DNA of 64,000 nt, from assembly GCF_003026285.1 (NCBI RefSeq), contig NZ_PYOD01000015.1, positions 1 through 64,000 on the forward strand, written 5' to 3'. Position numbers and translations under genes: made by a program. This document shows, one piece after another, positions 17,619 to 25,530 of the stretch. This stretch comes from Photobacterium profundum (GTDB lineage: Bacteria; Pseudomonadota; Gammaproteobacteria; Enterobacterales; Vibrionaceae). The notes beneath the pieces were generated by a model that worked only from the letters and a program-made list of their open reading frames with translations, had not been told where the DNA came from and did not search any database. How positions within the stretch are numbered: position 1 is the stretch's first letter; each line of letters starts with the position of its first letter.

Positions 17619-18980
17619 TTAAAATGGCTGATTGAGCATAACCCACATTGCTGAGCCTTCTTCGCCAAAAGCCATTTCAAAACGGACAGGCACATTAGCG
17701 GCTAATGCACGTAAACTGAAGCCAACATCGTATTTCATATCACTGAGTAACGAATCAAGTTCGTACTGTTCAGCGACACGTCCCACTTCTATATAAAAAA
17801 CTGTTTGAAACCAATCAATAGGAAATGGACTCCATTTGTTATCGCGTAAAGGGTTAAAATCTGGAATTACACGGTATTCGACGGTGCCATATAACGCTGC
17901 TTTATCATTAAACCGGTTACTATCGTAAGCACGCATTTTATTCCAACCTCCTAAACGAGCCCCTTCCCACATGGGAGTTTGATGTTTATCTAATACACCA
18001 CCGCCTTCCTGTAAACTTTCTGATTGATCCCATGAAGGAGAGTAAGCACTCCAAACATTGAATGCGATTACATTTTGCCTTGTCCATGAAAAGTCATTAA
18101 GTTCTATATAATGCGCATAATCAAGTTCAATGGCATTCCAACTTTGCGTTGAATTCCCAATCCCTAAATCAACAGAAAATTGAGCATTAAAATGATAGCC
18201 TCTGGCTGGGTTCGCGGGGTAATCAGTATTATCATGCTCAAGGTAGAACCGAATACCATTCGTATTTATTACGGGTTCTTCCGCAAATTTATCAGCTGTC
18301 CATTTCGAGTAAAATAGCTCTGTCCCTAAAATTGTTTGCCCTGTTGAAAAAGGAGTACCACCACCGACATTATCTCTATTAACGGCAATACCGCGATCCA
18401 ATTGGATAATTGGTAGGGCATTATCAGTACTTTCTCCCAAGGGAAGAACATAACGAAAATCAGCTTCAAACCAATTACTATATCCCTGAGTTTGTAAAGG
18501 GGAGGTGTTTTTAGGATCGTTTGATTCAAGATCGCGAATGGAATCATTACTGCCATCAAGATATAAACGCTGATTAGGGTAATAGGCGTAAGCACCAAGC
18601 ATAGTGATGAATACGCGGTCTGTAAGTGGTGGTTTATAGCCACTTAGCGCAAACATTGCACCAGCAGTACGTTCTTCTTTATTATCACCGTCAACTTCAC
18701 TTGTAACATCAAGCTCTTCCCCTACGAATACCGTTGCAACCATTGTCATTTGTGGCTGAATATACCCGTCAAATATCCCCACAGCTCCAGTTGTTAGACC
18801 CATACTGTCAGAACTGAATATATAGGGTAATACCACCCAGGAACTTTGCTTTTGATTGTGATTATGGGTTTTTTCTGTAATGTACTCGCTTGCGTTGGAT
18901 TGCGATGTTGCAATGGTACTGAATACAAAAAACGTTAAAGAAATTTTTTTTAAGTTATATAAAGCGAAAGTATTTTCCAT
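17619..18980 (-). CDS. Outer-membrane beta-barrel protein, Omp85/BamA-type C-terminal domain
   Basis: About 453 aa from the ATG at 18980; an ATG at 18989 is also possible. A signal peptide (KKISLTFFVFSTIATSQSNAS) is followed directly by a barrel of alternating strands, with no room for POTRA repeats. The segment LGGWNKMRAYDSNRFNDKAALYGTVEYR resembles the conserved Omp85 L6 loop (RGY/RGF becomes RAY). The protein ends in Phe, as barrel substrates of BAM do. It may be a surface-antigen-like porin or the barrel of a secretion pair. No partner is adjacent. Confidence 0.7.
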   Translation of the reverse strand: MENTFALYNLKKISLTFFVFSTIATSQSNASEYITEKTHNHNQKQSSWVVLPYIFSSDSMGLTTGAVGIFDGYIQPQMTMVATVFVGEELDVTSEVDGDNKEERTAGAMFALSGYKPPLTDRVFITMLGAYAYYPNQRLYLDGSNDSIRDLESNDPKNTSPLQTQGYSNWFEADFRYVLPLGESTDNALPIIQLDRGIAVNRDNVGGGTPFSTGQTILGTELFYSKWTADKFAEEPVINTNGIRFYLEHDNTDYPANPARGYHFNAQFSVDLGIGNSTQSWNAIELDYAHYIELNDFSWTRQNVIAFNVWSAYSPSWDQSESLQEGGGVLDKHQTPMWEGARLGGWNKMRAYDSNRFNDKAALYGTVEYRVIPDFNPLRDNKWSPFPIDWFQTVFYIEVGRVAEQYELDSLLSDMKYDVGFSLRALAANVPVRFEMAFGEEGSAMWVMLNQPF

Positions 18981-19060
18981 GATATCCATATCTATGCGGC
19001 GACTTAACGTTATTGAATAAGTATAGTACTGATAAAACAAAGATTAAGGCTGATGATAAA

Positions 19061-19480
19061 ATGAAACAATCAATTATTCATATTGCGCTAGTAGTTAAAG
19101 ATTACGATGAAGCAATAGATTTTTATGTTAATAAATTACAGTTTGAGCTGATCGAAGATACTTACCAGCCAGAACAAGATAAACGTTGGGTTGTTGTTTC
19201 TCCCCCTGGCTCTAATGGAGTGGCGTTACTATTAGCACGAGCATCAAAACCAGAACAGCATGACTTCATTGGCAATCAAGCGGGTGGGCGTGTTTTTTTA
19301 TTCTTAAATACTGATGACTTTTGGCGAGATTATAACCGGATGGTCTCTGAAGGTATTACATTTGTGAGACCTCCCCAAGAGCAAGATTATGGAACCGTTG
19401 CTGTATTTGAAGATTTATATGGTAATCGCTGGGATCTGCTTCAAATGAATGATGAGCACACTATGTCTAGCAGGATGTAA
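19061..19480 (+). CDS. VOC-superfamily protein (glyoxalase/bleomycin resistance fold)
   Basis: 139 aa from the ATG at 19061 (KQSIIHIALVVKDYDEAIDFYV). This has the paired beta-alpha-beta-beta-beta modules of the vicinal-oxygen-chelate superfamily. Potential metal ligands are His (IIHIAL), Glu in LQFELIED and Glu in VAVFEDLYGNRWDLLQ. The final element, ending NRWDLLQ, is typical. Members range from dioxygenases to resistance proteins; the substrate is unknown. The next gene follows 46 bp later. Confidence 0.82.
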   Translation: MKQSIIHIALVVKDYDEAIDFYVNKLQFELIEDTYQPEQDKRWVVVSPPGSNGVALLLARASKPEQHDFIGNQAGGRVFLFLNTDDFWRDYNRMVSEGITFVRPPQEQDYGTVAVFEDLYGNRWDLLQMNDEHTMSSRM

Positions 19481-19526
19481 TACTTGTATATCTAACGCAT
19501 GAATCTTAAATCAAGGATGGTGTCCA

Positions 19527-20108
19527 ATGAAAGAAATTACACAGATTCTCGATTTTATCGTCGAGATCGAAAAGTTAAAGTCAGTTATTCGCAATACTCG
19601 CCCTGTAGGTTTAGATCGCTATGAAAATTCTGCCGAGCACAGTTGGCATGTGTGCCTTTCTGCTTTAATGCTCAAAGATTATGCTAATGAGCCCGTTGAT
19701 ATTAACCGCGTAATCAAGATGCTGCTTATCCATGATTTGGGTGAGATTGATGCTGGAGATACGATAATATATGCCAGTGAAACAGCTGAAAATAAGCAGA
19801 ATGAAGAAGCTGGATTAAAGCGTATTTTTGATTTGTTACCTGATGGGATAGGTGAAGGATATTTGTCGCTCTGGCATGAGTTTGAAGCCGGTGAAACGGC
19901 GGAATCTAAATACGCTAAGGCTATTGATCGTGTTCCGCCGCTACTACATAACCTTCATGGTAATGGGCATAGTTGGGAAAAGCATAATATTCCCAAAGAG
20001 AAAGTTTTTTCATTAAATGGACGTAGAATTTCAGACGGAAGCCAACAACTTTGGGAGACCCTTGAAGTAAAACTACAGCAAGCTGTTATTGATGGTTTGT
20101 TAAAGTAA
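19527..20108 (+). CDS. HD-domain hydrolase, HDDC2/YfbR-like
   Basis: 193 aa. The metal-dependent HD motif is complete: ENSAEHSWHV (first His), LLIHDLGEIDAGD (HD) and a later conserved Asp in KAIDRVPPLLHN. The arrangement matches the HDDC2/YfbR family, many of which are 5'-deoxynucleotidases that dephosphorylate dNMPs. Substrate assignment is by family only. AAGGATGG precedes the ATG. It may be in an operon with the VOC gene. Confidence 0.82.
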   Translation: MKEITQILDFIVEIEKLKSVIRNTRPVGLDRYENSAEHSWHVCLSALMLKDYANEPVDINRVIKMLLIHDLGEIDAGDTIIYASETAENKQNEEAGLKRIFDLLPDGIGEGYLSLWHEFEAGETAESKYAKAIDRVPPLLHNLHGNGHSWEKHNIPKEKVFSLNGRRISDGSQQLWETLEVKLQQAVIDGLLK

Positions 20109-20425
20109 AGTCTATCGCTGGGTTGTTCATTTCTCTATGTGGATAAATGACAACGGTAATTGGCAAATGACATATCATCAGGCAACACCAATACGGATTC
20201 ATTTTTAAAGAATAAACGATGATTTTGATGAAAGTTTCTTATGATTTTCAATCATAAAATTGTTTGAAATATTGACGTTGTAAGTGCGCGAACGTTCTGT
20301 CGCCATGTTTCTAATTGTTATGCGAAAAGATGGTGAATTAATCAGCGCTTATTACTTTCAGTACTTGCCTAAAATCTAGTTCATGCTATTTTCCACAATA
20401 CGATTTATTTTTTGGAATATTGATC
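20109..20425. other. Intergenic region upstream of efpL
   Basis: 317 bp without a gene. It holds an 8-bp perfect hairpin, TTATGATT with AATCATAA (20239-20257), with a three-base loop. It has no T-run, so it is not an obvious terminator. GGAA eight bases before 20426 is the efpL ribosome binding site. Confidence 0.5.
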
Positions 20426-21001
20426 ATGCCAAAGGCTAGTGAAATAAAGAAGTTTGCAGCTATCGAACATAACGGAAAAGTGTTTTTAGTTAAAGATATT
20501 AAGAAGCTAACACCGAGTGGTCGTGCTGGTGCAAGTCTTTATCGTATGCGCTTATACGATGTGGCAACTGGTTCGAAAACAGATGAAAGCTTCAAAGCTG
20601 ATGAAATGATTAATCTGGCTGATTTCCGCCGTCATTCTGTTATGTTTTCATACATCGATGGTGATGAGTATGTCTTCATGGACAGCGAAGATTACACACC
20701 GTACAACTTTAATAAAGAAAGTATTGCTGAAGAGTTGCTTTTCATTACCGAAGAGACACAAGGCCTGCAAGTTCTAACTGTTGATGATTTGCCAGTAGCT
20801 ATCGAGTTACCAGCAACGGTTGATATGGTTATTAGCGAGACAGATCCTTCAATTAAAGGTGCATCTGCAAGTGCTCGTACTAAGCCTGCAATTATGTCTA
20901 CAGGTTTGTCTGTACAAGTGCCTGAGTACATTGCATCTGGCGAAAAGATTAAGATCAATACCGCAGAACAGAAGTTCATGAGCCGTGCTGATTCAAAGTA
21001 A
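20426..21001 (+). CDS. efpL: Elongation factor P-like protein (YeiP)
   Basis: 191 aa (E. coli YeiP 190), a three-domain EF-P paralogue: KOW-like domain 1 followed by two OB domains. The tip loop that in EF-P carries the modified Lys34 reads TPSGRAGAS here, with Arg33. This is the mark of the EfpL subfamily, which acts without lysylation and relieves ribosome stalling at proline-rich and some other motifs. I placed the start at the ATG 20426, with GGAA upstream. A strong terminator follows, so it is a single-gene unit. Confidence 0.93.
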   Translation: MPKASEIKKFAAIEHNGKVFLVKDIKKLTPSGRAGASLYRMRLYDVATGSKTDESFKADEMINLADFRRHSVMFSYIDGDEYVFMDSEDYTPYNFNKESIAEELLFITEETQGLQVLTVDDLPVAIELPATVDMVISETDPSIKGASASARTKPAIMSTGLSVQVPEYIASGEKIKINTAEQKFMSRADSK

Positions 21002-21057
21002 TCGAAGCTAAACTAATTTGAAAGTAGAGTGGCTATTCCGCATTTTACTTATTAATC

Positions 21058-21086
21058 AAAAGCACCGTATTGACGGTGCTTTTTTA
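21058..21086 (+). terminator. Terminator of efpL
   Basis: AAAGCACCGT and ACGGTGCTTT pair around the loop ATTG, followed by more T residues. Confidence 0.92.
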
Positions 21087-21097
21087 TAGCAATTTTT

Positions 21098-21172
21098 ATA
21101 TCCAAGTTACCTCAATATGCTCGTTTCAGCGAGAATTTGTTGGGCTCTTGGCTGGGTATATCAAGATGCAGA
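21098..21172. repeat. Short copy of the MITE-like element
   Basis: It begins with a terminal repeat (ATATCCAAGTTACCTCA), and continues with GCTCGTTTCAGCGAGAATTT and GTTGGGCTCT, matching the complement of the right end of the 6937-7204 element. It ends with a GGGTATA / TCAAGATGCAGAG segment recalling the other terminus. The middle is deleted. It lies between efpL and the stop of the next gene. Confidence 0.75.
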
Positions 21173-21179
21173 GTTGTTG

Positions 21180-21812
21180 TTACGAAACACCGATTTCGTT
21201 TTGTAACTGCGCAAGAAAACCCTTCATATATACCGTTCTTATCAGCGCTTCTTTTTGGGCCGCTTTCGTATTCATGGTGTCTTTGAGCTTAAAAAGCTTG
21301 TTATAAAAGTGGTCGACAGAAAAGTGTTTATCATCATACTGACGGTGGCCACAGAATGGGTCATCATTCGAATATAAGCTTGCGCCAAATGTAGTACCGA
21401 CCTGTATGCATCGCGCAATGCCAATAGCCCCTAAAGCATCAATTCGGTCTGCATCTTGTACAACTGCAGCCTCAATAGTTTTGGTATCGATGTTGGCACT
21501 ATAACTATGCGCCTCTATAGCATGCTCGATGTCAGCGTAAAAACGCTTAGGGTAGTTGATCGATTTTAAGTAAGTAACGGCTTGTTTTGCTGCAAATTTA
21601 GAGCCTAAATGCCTATCAGGGTGATTTTTGGGTAAGGATACACAATCGTGCAACCAAGCGGCAGGAATCACGATATCTAACGATGCTCCTTCTTGAATGG
21701 CAAACGCTTTTGCTGAGGCAACAACCCGCTCTATGTGGTTGATGTCATGTGCAGGATCCGTTGCCATTATACTTAATATTATATCTTTTAATTGTCGTTC
21801 TACTTGCAGCAT
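21180..21812 (-). CDS. HD-domain phosphohydrolase, YedJ-like
   Basis: 210 aa. The HD signature is complete: DINHIERVVASA (first His), AAWLHDCV (HD) and VVQDADRIDALGAIGIARC (final Asp). This is the pattern of the uncharacterised E. coli YedJ and related predicted metal-dependent hydrolases. The physiological substrate is unknown. The stop lies 8 bp from a repeat copy. No ribosome binding site is obvious on inspection. Confidence 0.85.
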   Translation of the reverse strand: MLQVERQLKDIILSIMATDPAHDINHIERVVASAKAFAIQEGASLDIVIPAAWLHDCVSLPKNHPDRHLGSKFAAKQAVTYLKSINYPKRFYADIEHAIEAHSYSANIDTKTIEAAVVQDADRIDALGAIGIARCIQVGTTFGASLYSNDDPFCGHRQYDDKHFSVDHFYNKLFKLKDTMNTKAAQKEALIRTVYMKGFLAQLQNEIGVS

Positions 21813-21925
21813 AAATCAGTATACCTTTCTGATCATTTCGTTAGAAATATACCATTATTGTGATAAAGAATTTAAACAAGTCACTGAGTCTTGTCTAGAC
21901 TAACATTAAGTGACAAGGAAGAGTT

Positions 21926-22045
21926 ATGAAGTCGTGGTTAAACAAATGGATAGAAAGCGAATCAAGGAATAAAAACTATGATGAAAGCAAGGCTAATTTT
22001 TATCGCTGTATTGTCATTATCGGCCATAGGTTGCACAAGTGCTGA
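21926..22045 (+). CDS. Possible 39-aa overlapping leader ORF
   Basis: ATG at 21926 is preceded by AAGGAAGAG. It encodes a 39-aa product starting MKSWLNKWIESESRN, running into and 68 bp past the start of the following lipoprotein gene in another frame. The good ribosome binding site is the only support. It could be a translated leader coupling expression of the lipoprotein, or chance. No homologue is recognised. Confidence 0.35.
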   Translation: MKSWLNKWIESESRNKNYDESKANFYRCIVIIGHRLHKC

Positions 22046-22304
22046 TTATGATAATTATAAATTCTTTCCTGAGGAATATGTTAGTAATGTTAAATATGAC
22101 AGTATTTATCATTATGGCTATAACCAAGGTTGTGAGAGTGCGTTAAAAGCAAAGAATGTAGAAGATACCGACTATCAAAAGGATGAAACATTTGATGGGG
22201 GACTAACTCGATTTAATGATGGTTGGGATGCAGGTAATGCGGCATGTAAAAATGGATTGAGGAATGTTATGTACACATTGAAAAATTCAAGCCCTGAAAG
22301 TTAA
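21978..22304 (+). CDS. Small predicted lipoprotein of unknown function
   Basis: 108 aa. Signal peptide with lipobox LSAIGC, so the mature protein starts at Cys19 and is lipid-anchored. The mature part has two GxxxGxxxA/C-like segments, YGYNQGCESALK and FNDGWDAGNAACKNG, each with a Cys, which look like an internal repeat and might form a disulfide. AGGAA lies eight bases before the first ATG. Not recognised as a named family. A terminator follows. Confidence 0.75.
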   Translation: MMKARLIFIAVLSLSAIGCTSADYDNYKFFPEEYVSNVKYDSIYHYGYNQGCESALKAKNVEDTDYQKDETFDGGLTRFNDGWDAGNAACKNGLRNVMYTLKNSSPES

Positions 22305-22362
22305 TAGACTTACAAATAAATTGTTTTTTAATTATAACTTACCGACAACGGTTAAATATTTT

Positions 22363-22389
22363 AACGTCATCGAAAAGGTGGCGTTTTTT
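22363..22389 (+). terminator. Terminator of the lipoprotein gene
   Basis: AACGTCAT pairs with GTGGCGTT (two wobbles) around a 7-base loop, followed by a T-run. Confidence 0.75.
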
Positions 22390-22525
22390 ATGTTGATTAT
22401 AAATTTTAATGCTATGTAACTATAACCATAGGTGACTAAATGAAAGAAATTTTATTATCATGGAAACTTATAGGTGTTGCGAGATAAAGTATATTTTAAT
22501 CGCAGGTTTTAATTTGAAAACGTAT

Positions 22526-22555
22526 GAAAAAATAGGCTCTAAAAAGAGCCTATTA
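22526..22555 (-). terminator. Terminator of the 91-aa protein gene
   Basis: A perfect 10-bp stem, AATAGGCTCT with AGAGCCTATT and loop AAAA, is followed on the minus strand by a T-run. It lies about 100 bp past the stop at 22651. Confidence 0.85.
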
Positions 22556-22650
22556 AACGAGTTTATCAATACAGTTAATGTCGAAATTACCTAGCCAGAT
22601 TATTTCTTGATCGTTTTCTTCTGATATCAAAACACCGTATTGTTATCATA

Positions 22651-22926
22651 TTACGCTGCTTTTGACTCTGTCATAGCAGTAATTTGATACTCTTGAAAGT
22701 TGATAGGTACAGCCATATGTACTTCAGATAGAAGCAAAAAAGCACTACCGTTCATTTCTACAACAACTTGTAGATAACGTTCAATAGCATTTTTTAATAT
22801 CTGAGTCGCTTTATTGCTCCTTTGAGCATCCAAAGGAGAATAGCTGTTATTACTTGCATAAATAAAAATGTTGAAAGGAGCTTTACTTTTTTCAAGTTGC
22901 TCGACAAAATTAGCGATGTTTTTCAT
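22651..22926 (-). CDS. Hypothetical 91-aa protein
   Basis: Not recognised. The product is mixed alpha/beta: an N-terminal helix (NIANFVEQLEKSK), strand FNIFIYA, a helix around 38-55 (SNKATQILKNAIERYLQ) and a strand pair near 55-75. No signal peptide or membrane segment. AAGGATTTTT before the ATG and a strong downstream terminator support a real single-gene unit. Confidence 0.65.
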   Translation of the reverse strand: MKNIANFVEQLEKSKAPFNIFIYASNNSYSPLDAQRSNKATQILKNAIERYLQVVVEMNGSAFLLLSEVHMAVPINFQEYQITAMTESKAA

Positions 22927-23370
22927 AAAAATCCTTTTTATAAACCAATATAATAATATTGATAACTCTTATTATGGGAATATTAATTAAATTTTCAATT
23001 AGAATTGATCTACTTTGTGCGTTAATTGAGAGGTTGGAAGGTTTTTCAACTAATTTTTGCAGTACGAAATACGAAATCGAGGTGAAGTTGTAGGTCGTGG
23101 TATATTTACCACTGCTTTAATGTGAGCTTGATTATTATTTGTTAGAACAGATAAAGGCTTGCTATTAAACAGGTTTTATATGATGGTGAGTGAAGTGCAT
23201 GATTTTTCGCTAATTTTTTCTAATAATATGAGATTTCTTTTTATCGCACACCTATGTATGCAACCATTAGCTTATTGGGGTGATGTTTAATTGTTATTTT
23301 AAAATAATTAAACTTATAAGAGTAAGTGTAACTATTTATTACTGAATAGATTAAGATTTGTTTTTAACTG
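22927..23370. other. AT-rich intergenic region without supported genes
   Basis: About 440 bp. A 36-codon plus-strand frame from 23180 (start MMVSEVHDF) has only a weak AGG site and looks random. No repeat, hairpin of note or RNA gene is visible. Confidence 0.5.
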
Positions 23371-23400
23371 AAAAATAAAAAGCCAACATTTGTCAGCTTT
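23371..23400 (-). terminator. Terminator of the 56-aa ORF
   Basis: On the minus strand AGCTGAC, loop AAAT and GTTGGCT (two wobble pairs) are followed by a T-rich tract of about ten bases. Confidence 0.65.
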
Positions 23401-23465
23401 TCGTTTCGTTTCCAGTAATACTTACATAAATGTTTATAAAGATACGTTGAATGTTCTGTACGGTT

Positions 23466-23636
23466 TTATGGATAGCCCCTTTCCTTCTTATCTGAGTCTT
23501 TATGTATTGTCCAATGCTCATTGGAATCGTAGTTTTCATCACAGATATCAATCGAAAAGCCCATGTCGACTATCTCTTTCAATGTTAAGTTATCTGCTAA
23601 CTTGGCGATTTCTCCAACTCTATTACGTAGTTCCAT
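23466..23636 (-). CDS. Hypothetical small protein, 56 aa
   Basis: ATG at 23636, preceded by AGAGGATGG. The product starts MELRNRVGEIAKLADNLTLK and is acidic and soluble, with a likely N-terminal helix and a DICDENYDSNEHW segment. A terminator 66 bp past the stop on the same strand supports it. A plus-strand frame over the same bases (23390-23677) has no ribosome binding site and an unlikely composition. Family not recognised. Confidence 0.6.
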   Translation of the reverse strand: MELRNRVGEIAKLADNLTLKEIVDMGFSIDICDENYDSNEHWTIHKDSDKKERGYP

Positions 23637-23927
23637 ATCAATCCATCCTCTTTGAACAAGCTACAGCATCACCTTAACTATAGTGTGAGTTTGTGTAATT
23701 TTCTTCCTGATTGATGGCTATAAGTAGATGAATATAGCAATATGTTGAAAAAGCCTCTCGATTACATAGTGATTTGTTTGATTAGGTTGGGAGTTTTGGT
23801 CATTAATGCTGAGTATTCTTATGATTAATTTATTGTCCATAAAATCAATAACCTTGATTCCTATAAGCTCTTTAAACGGTTAAAATAGTTTTCTATGTTA
23901 TCGGCTATGTAATGATGGGATCGACTT

Positions 23928-24827
23928 ATGATTAAAAGCGCAACCAACCAGTCTCAAGGGATGTTGCTTTTTCAACTGACACTTAACCAATCTTTTGCGA
24001 TTGGGACTTTGAAAGTTAAAGAAATTGTTCCTTATACTCCGCTAACCGTTATTCCGCATTCTCATTCTACCGTTTTGGGTGCTGCCACTTTGCGTGGTCA
24101 AACATTCCCTGTCATCGACATGGCTAAAGCTGTTGGCTATAGAGCGTTGGTTAATGAGGAAATAAAAGATTGTTATATTATCATTACCGATTGCCAACGA
24201 AAGCTCGTCGGTTTTATGGTACGTGGTATCAATAAAATTACAGAATGTAATTGGCATGAAATTGATGCTCCACCTGTATCGTTAGGCAATAATGTGTTTG
24301 TTACTGGTGTAACAACCGTTGAAGATAATCTTGTTCAACTTCTAGATGTTGAATTGTTGATGTCAAAGATTTTTCCTGAAGACCCAAGTAGTCTTAATCC
24401 TGTATTAACAGATATTGAACGTGAAATATTACGTCCACTTAAGATTTTATTAGTCGATGATTCATCTGTTGCTCGACGTCAGTTATCACAAGCATTAGAC
24501 AGTATTAGTGTTCCTTACTTTATATCAACGAACGGGCAAGATGCGTTAAATATGATGAAAAATGCAGCGGATAATAATGATCCGTTTCAGATTCTAGTCA
24601 GCGATATTGAGATGCCAGGCCTTGATGGTTATGAACTTGCTTTTGACGTAAAGAATACGGAAAAACTGAAAAGTGTTTACATTATTTTGCATACTTCCTT
24701 ATCTAGTGAGATTAGCGTTTCCCAAGCTCATCAAGTTGGTGCTGATGAAGCACTCACTAAATTTGAAGCTAACGAGCTTATCCATGCAATGTTGCGTGGT
24801 GCTGAACGCCATATTGTTGTCGCTTAA
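23928..24827 (+). CDS. cheV: CheV chemotaxis coupling protein (CheW-receiver fusion)
   Basis: 299 aa. CheW-like domain (about 5-155), which couples receptors to CheA, is joined to a response-regulator receiver domain (about 170-297). In the receiver, the acidic pair DD (LLVDDSS), phospho-acceptor Asp226 (LVSDIEMPGLDG), Thr/Ser in LHTSLS and Lys in LTKFEA are present, so phosphorylation is likely. Vibrionaceae carry several CheV paralogues; which one this is cannot be told. GGGA precedes the ATG. No chemotaxis gene is adjacent. Confidence 0.9.
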   Translation: MIKSATNQSQGMLLFQLTLNQSFAIGTLKVKEIVPYTPLTVIPHSHSTVLGAATLRGQTFPVIDMAKAVGYRALVNEEIKDCYIIITDCQRKLVGFMVRGINKITECNWHEIDAPPVSLGNNVFVTGVTTVEDNLVQLLDVELLMSKIFPEDPSSLNPVLTDIEREILRPLKILLVDDSSVARRQLSQALDSISVPYFISTNGQDALNMMKNAADNNDPFQILVSDIEMPGLDGYELAFDVKNTEKLKSVYIILHTSLSSEISVSQAHQVGADEALTKFEANELIHAMLRGAERHIVVA

Positions 24828-25181
24828 TATAGAAATTAGCAGTAAGAGAGGGGGGGTGGGTCACTTTTGTTATTATTAAACTTTTACATTTTCGTGTAAC
24901 TTTTTGATAATTAGATGTAACTTGTGTTTCATAGCGTGTATTTGAGGTTAAAAGAAGGCCTGTACAAAAAATAAGCTGTACAAAAAGCGAGCAGGTGGTA
25001 TTATCTCGCTCAGTTCTTCAGAGAGTTATTACATGCAGCATCAAGTACAAGTTAAACTTACAGCTACAAAAACGTTATCGTTATGTACCTATATGTTTCC
25101 TTTTATTTAGCGTAACAGTGTATAATTCAACAGATTATCACGTCGCATCTGCGACATTTATATATTAAATAAGGGACACAT
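24828..25181 (+). promoter_or_regulatory. Long 5' region of the cold-shock gene
   Basis: 354 bp without a gene. Seen here: a G-rich run (24848-24860); direct repeats TGTAACTT at 24895 and 24916, 21 bp apart; direct repeats TGTACAAAAA at 24961 and 24977; an AGCGAG...CTCGCT hairpin (24985-25011); a TATAAT -10-like box at 25121-25126 with a poor -35; and a small hairpin GTCGC-ATCT-GCGAC (25142-25155) before the AAGGGA ribosome binding site. Cold-shock genes often have structured leaders that regulate translation, so this may be one. Confidence 0.5.
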
Positions 25182-25391
25182 ATGTCTAACACAACTGGTA
25201 TCGTCAAGTGGTTTAACGAAGAGAAAGGTTTCGGTTTCATCACTCAAGACAACGGCGGCGCTGACGTATTCGTACATTTCCGTGCAATCGCTTCAGAAGG
25301 CTTTAAAACGCTTGCTGAAGGTCAAAAAGTTTCTTTTGAAGTAGAGCAAGGCCAAAAAGGTCTTCAAGCTGCAAACGTTGTAGCTTTATAA
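25182..25391 (+). CDS. Cold-shock protein, CspA family
   Basis: 69-aa single cold-shock domain (five-stranded OB fold) that binds single-stranded RNA/DNA as a chaperone. RNP1 (KGFGFI) and RNP2 (VFVHF) are intact, with [11 protein letters not shown] in the typical place. AAGGGA precedes the ATG, and a GC-rich terminator follows at once. Several paralogues exist in most Vibrionaceae, so I do not assign a letter. Confidence 0.95.
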
Positions 25392-25414
25392 TTCTTTAAT
25401 AAAAAAGAAATTGA

Positions 25415-25441
25415 TGAAAGGTCGCCTAGGCGGCCTTTTTT
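25415..25441 (+). terminator. Terminator of the cold-shock gene
   Basis: GGTCGC, loop CTAG and GCGGCC, followed by six T. Confidence 0.9.
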
Positions 25442-25464
25442 GTGTCTGTAATAAATGTTGATAT

Positions 25465-25494
25465 AAAAAAAGGAGCTTATTAGCTCCTTTTTAA
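25465..25494 (-). terminator. Bidirectional terminator between csp and gsk
   Basis: AAAAGGAGCT and AGCTCCTTTT pair around TATT, with A and T runs on both sides. It serves gsk on the minus strand and backs up the csp terminator. Confidence 0.9.
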
Positions 25495-25530
25495 TGGGTG
25501 TTTTTTAGATAGAAATTATAATTGGGCGAA

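Noticed and set aside
23049..23117. Peptide resembling the start of a SET domain (NRGEVVGRGIFTT)
   Set aside because: Only about 23 codons between stops, no start or continuation in any frame; too short to call a pseudogene.
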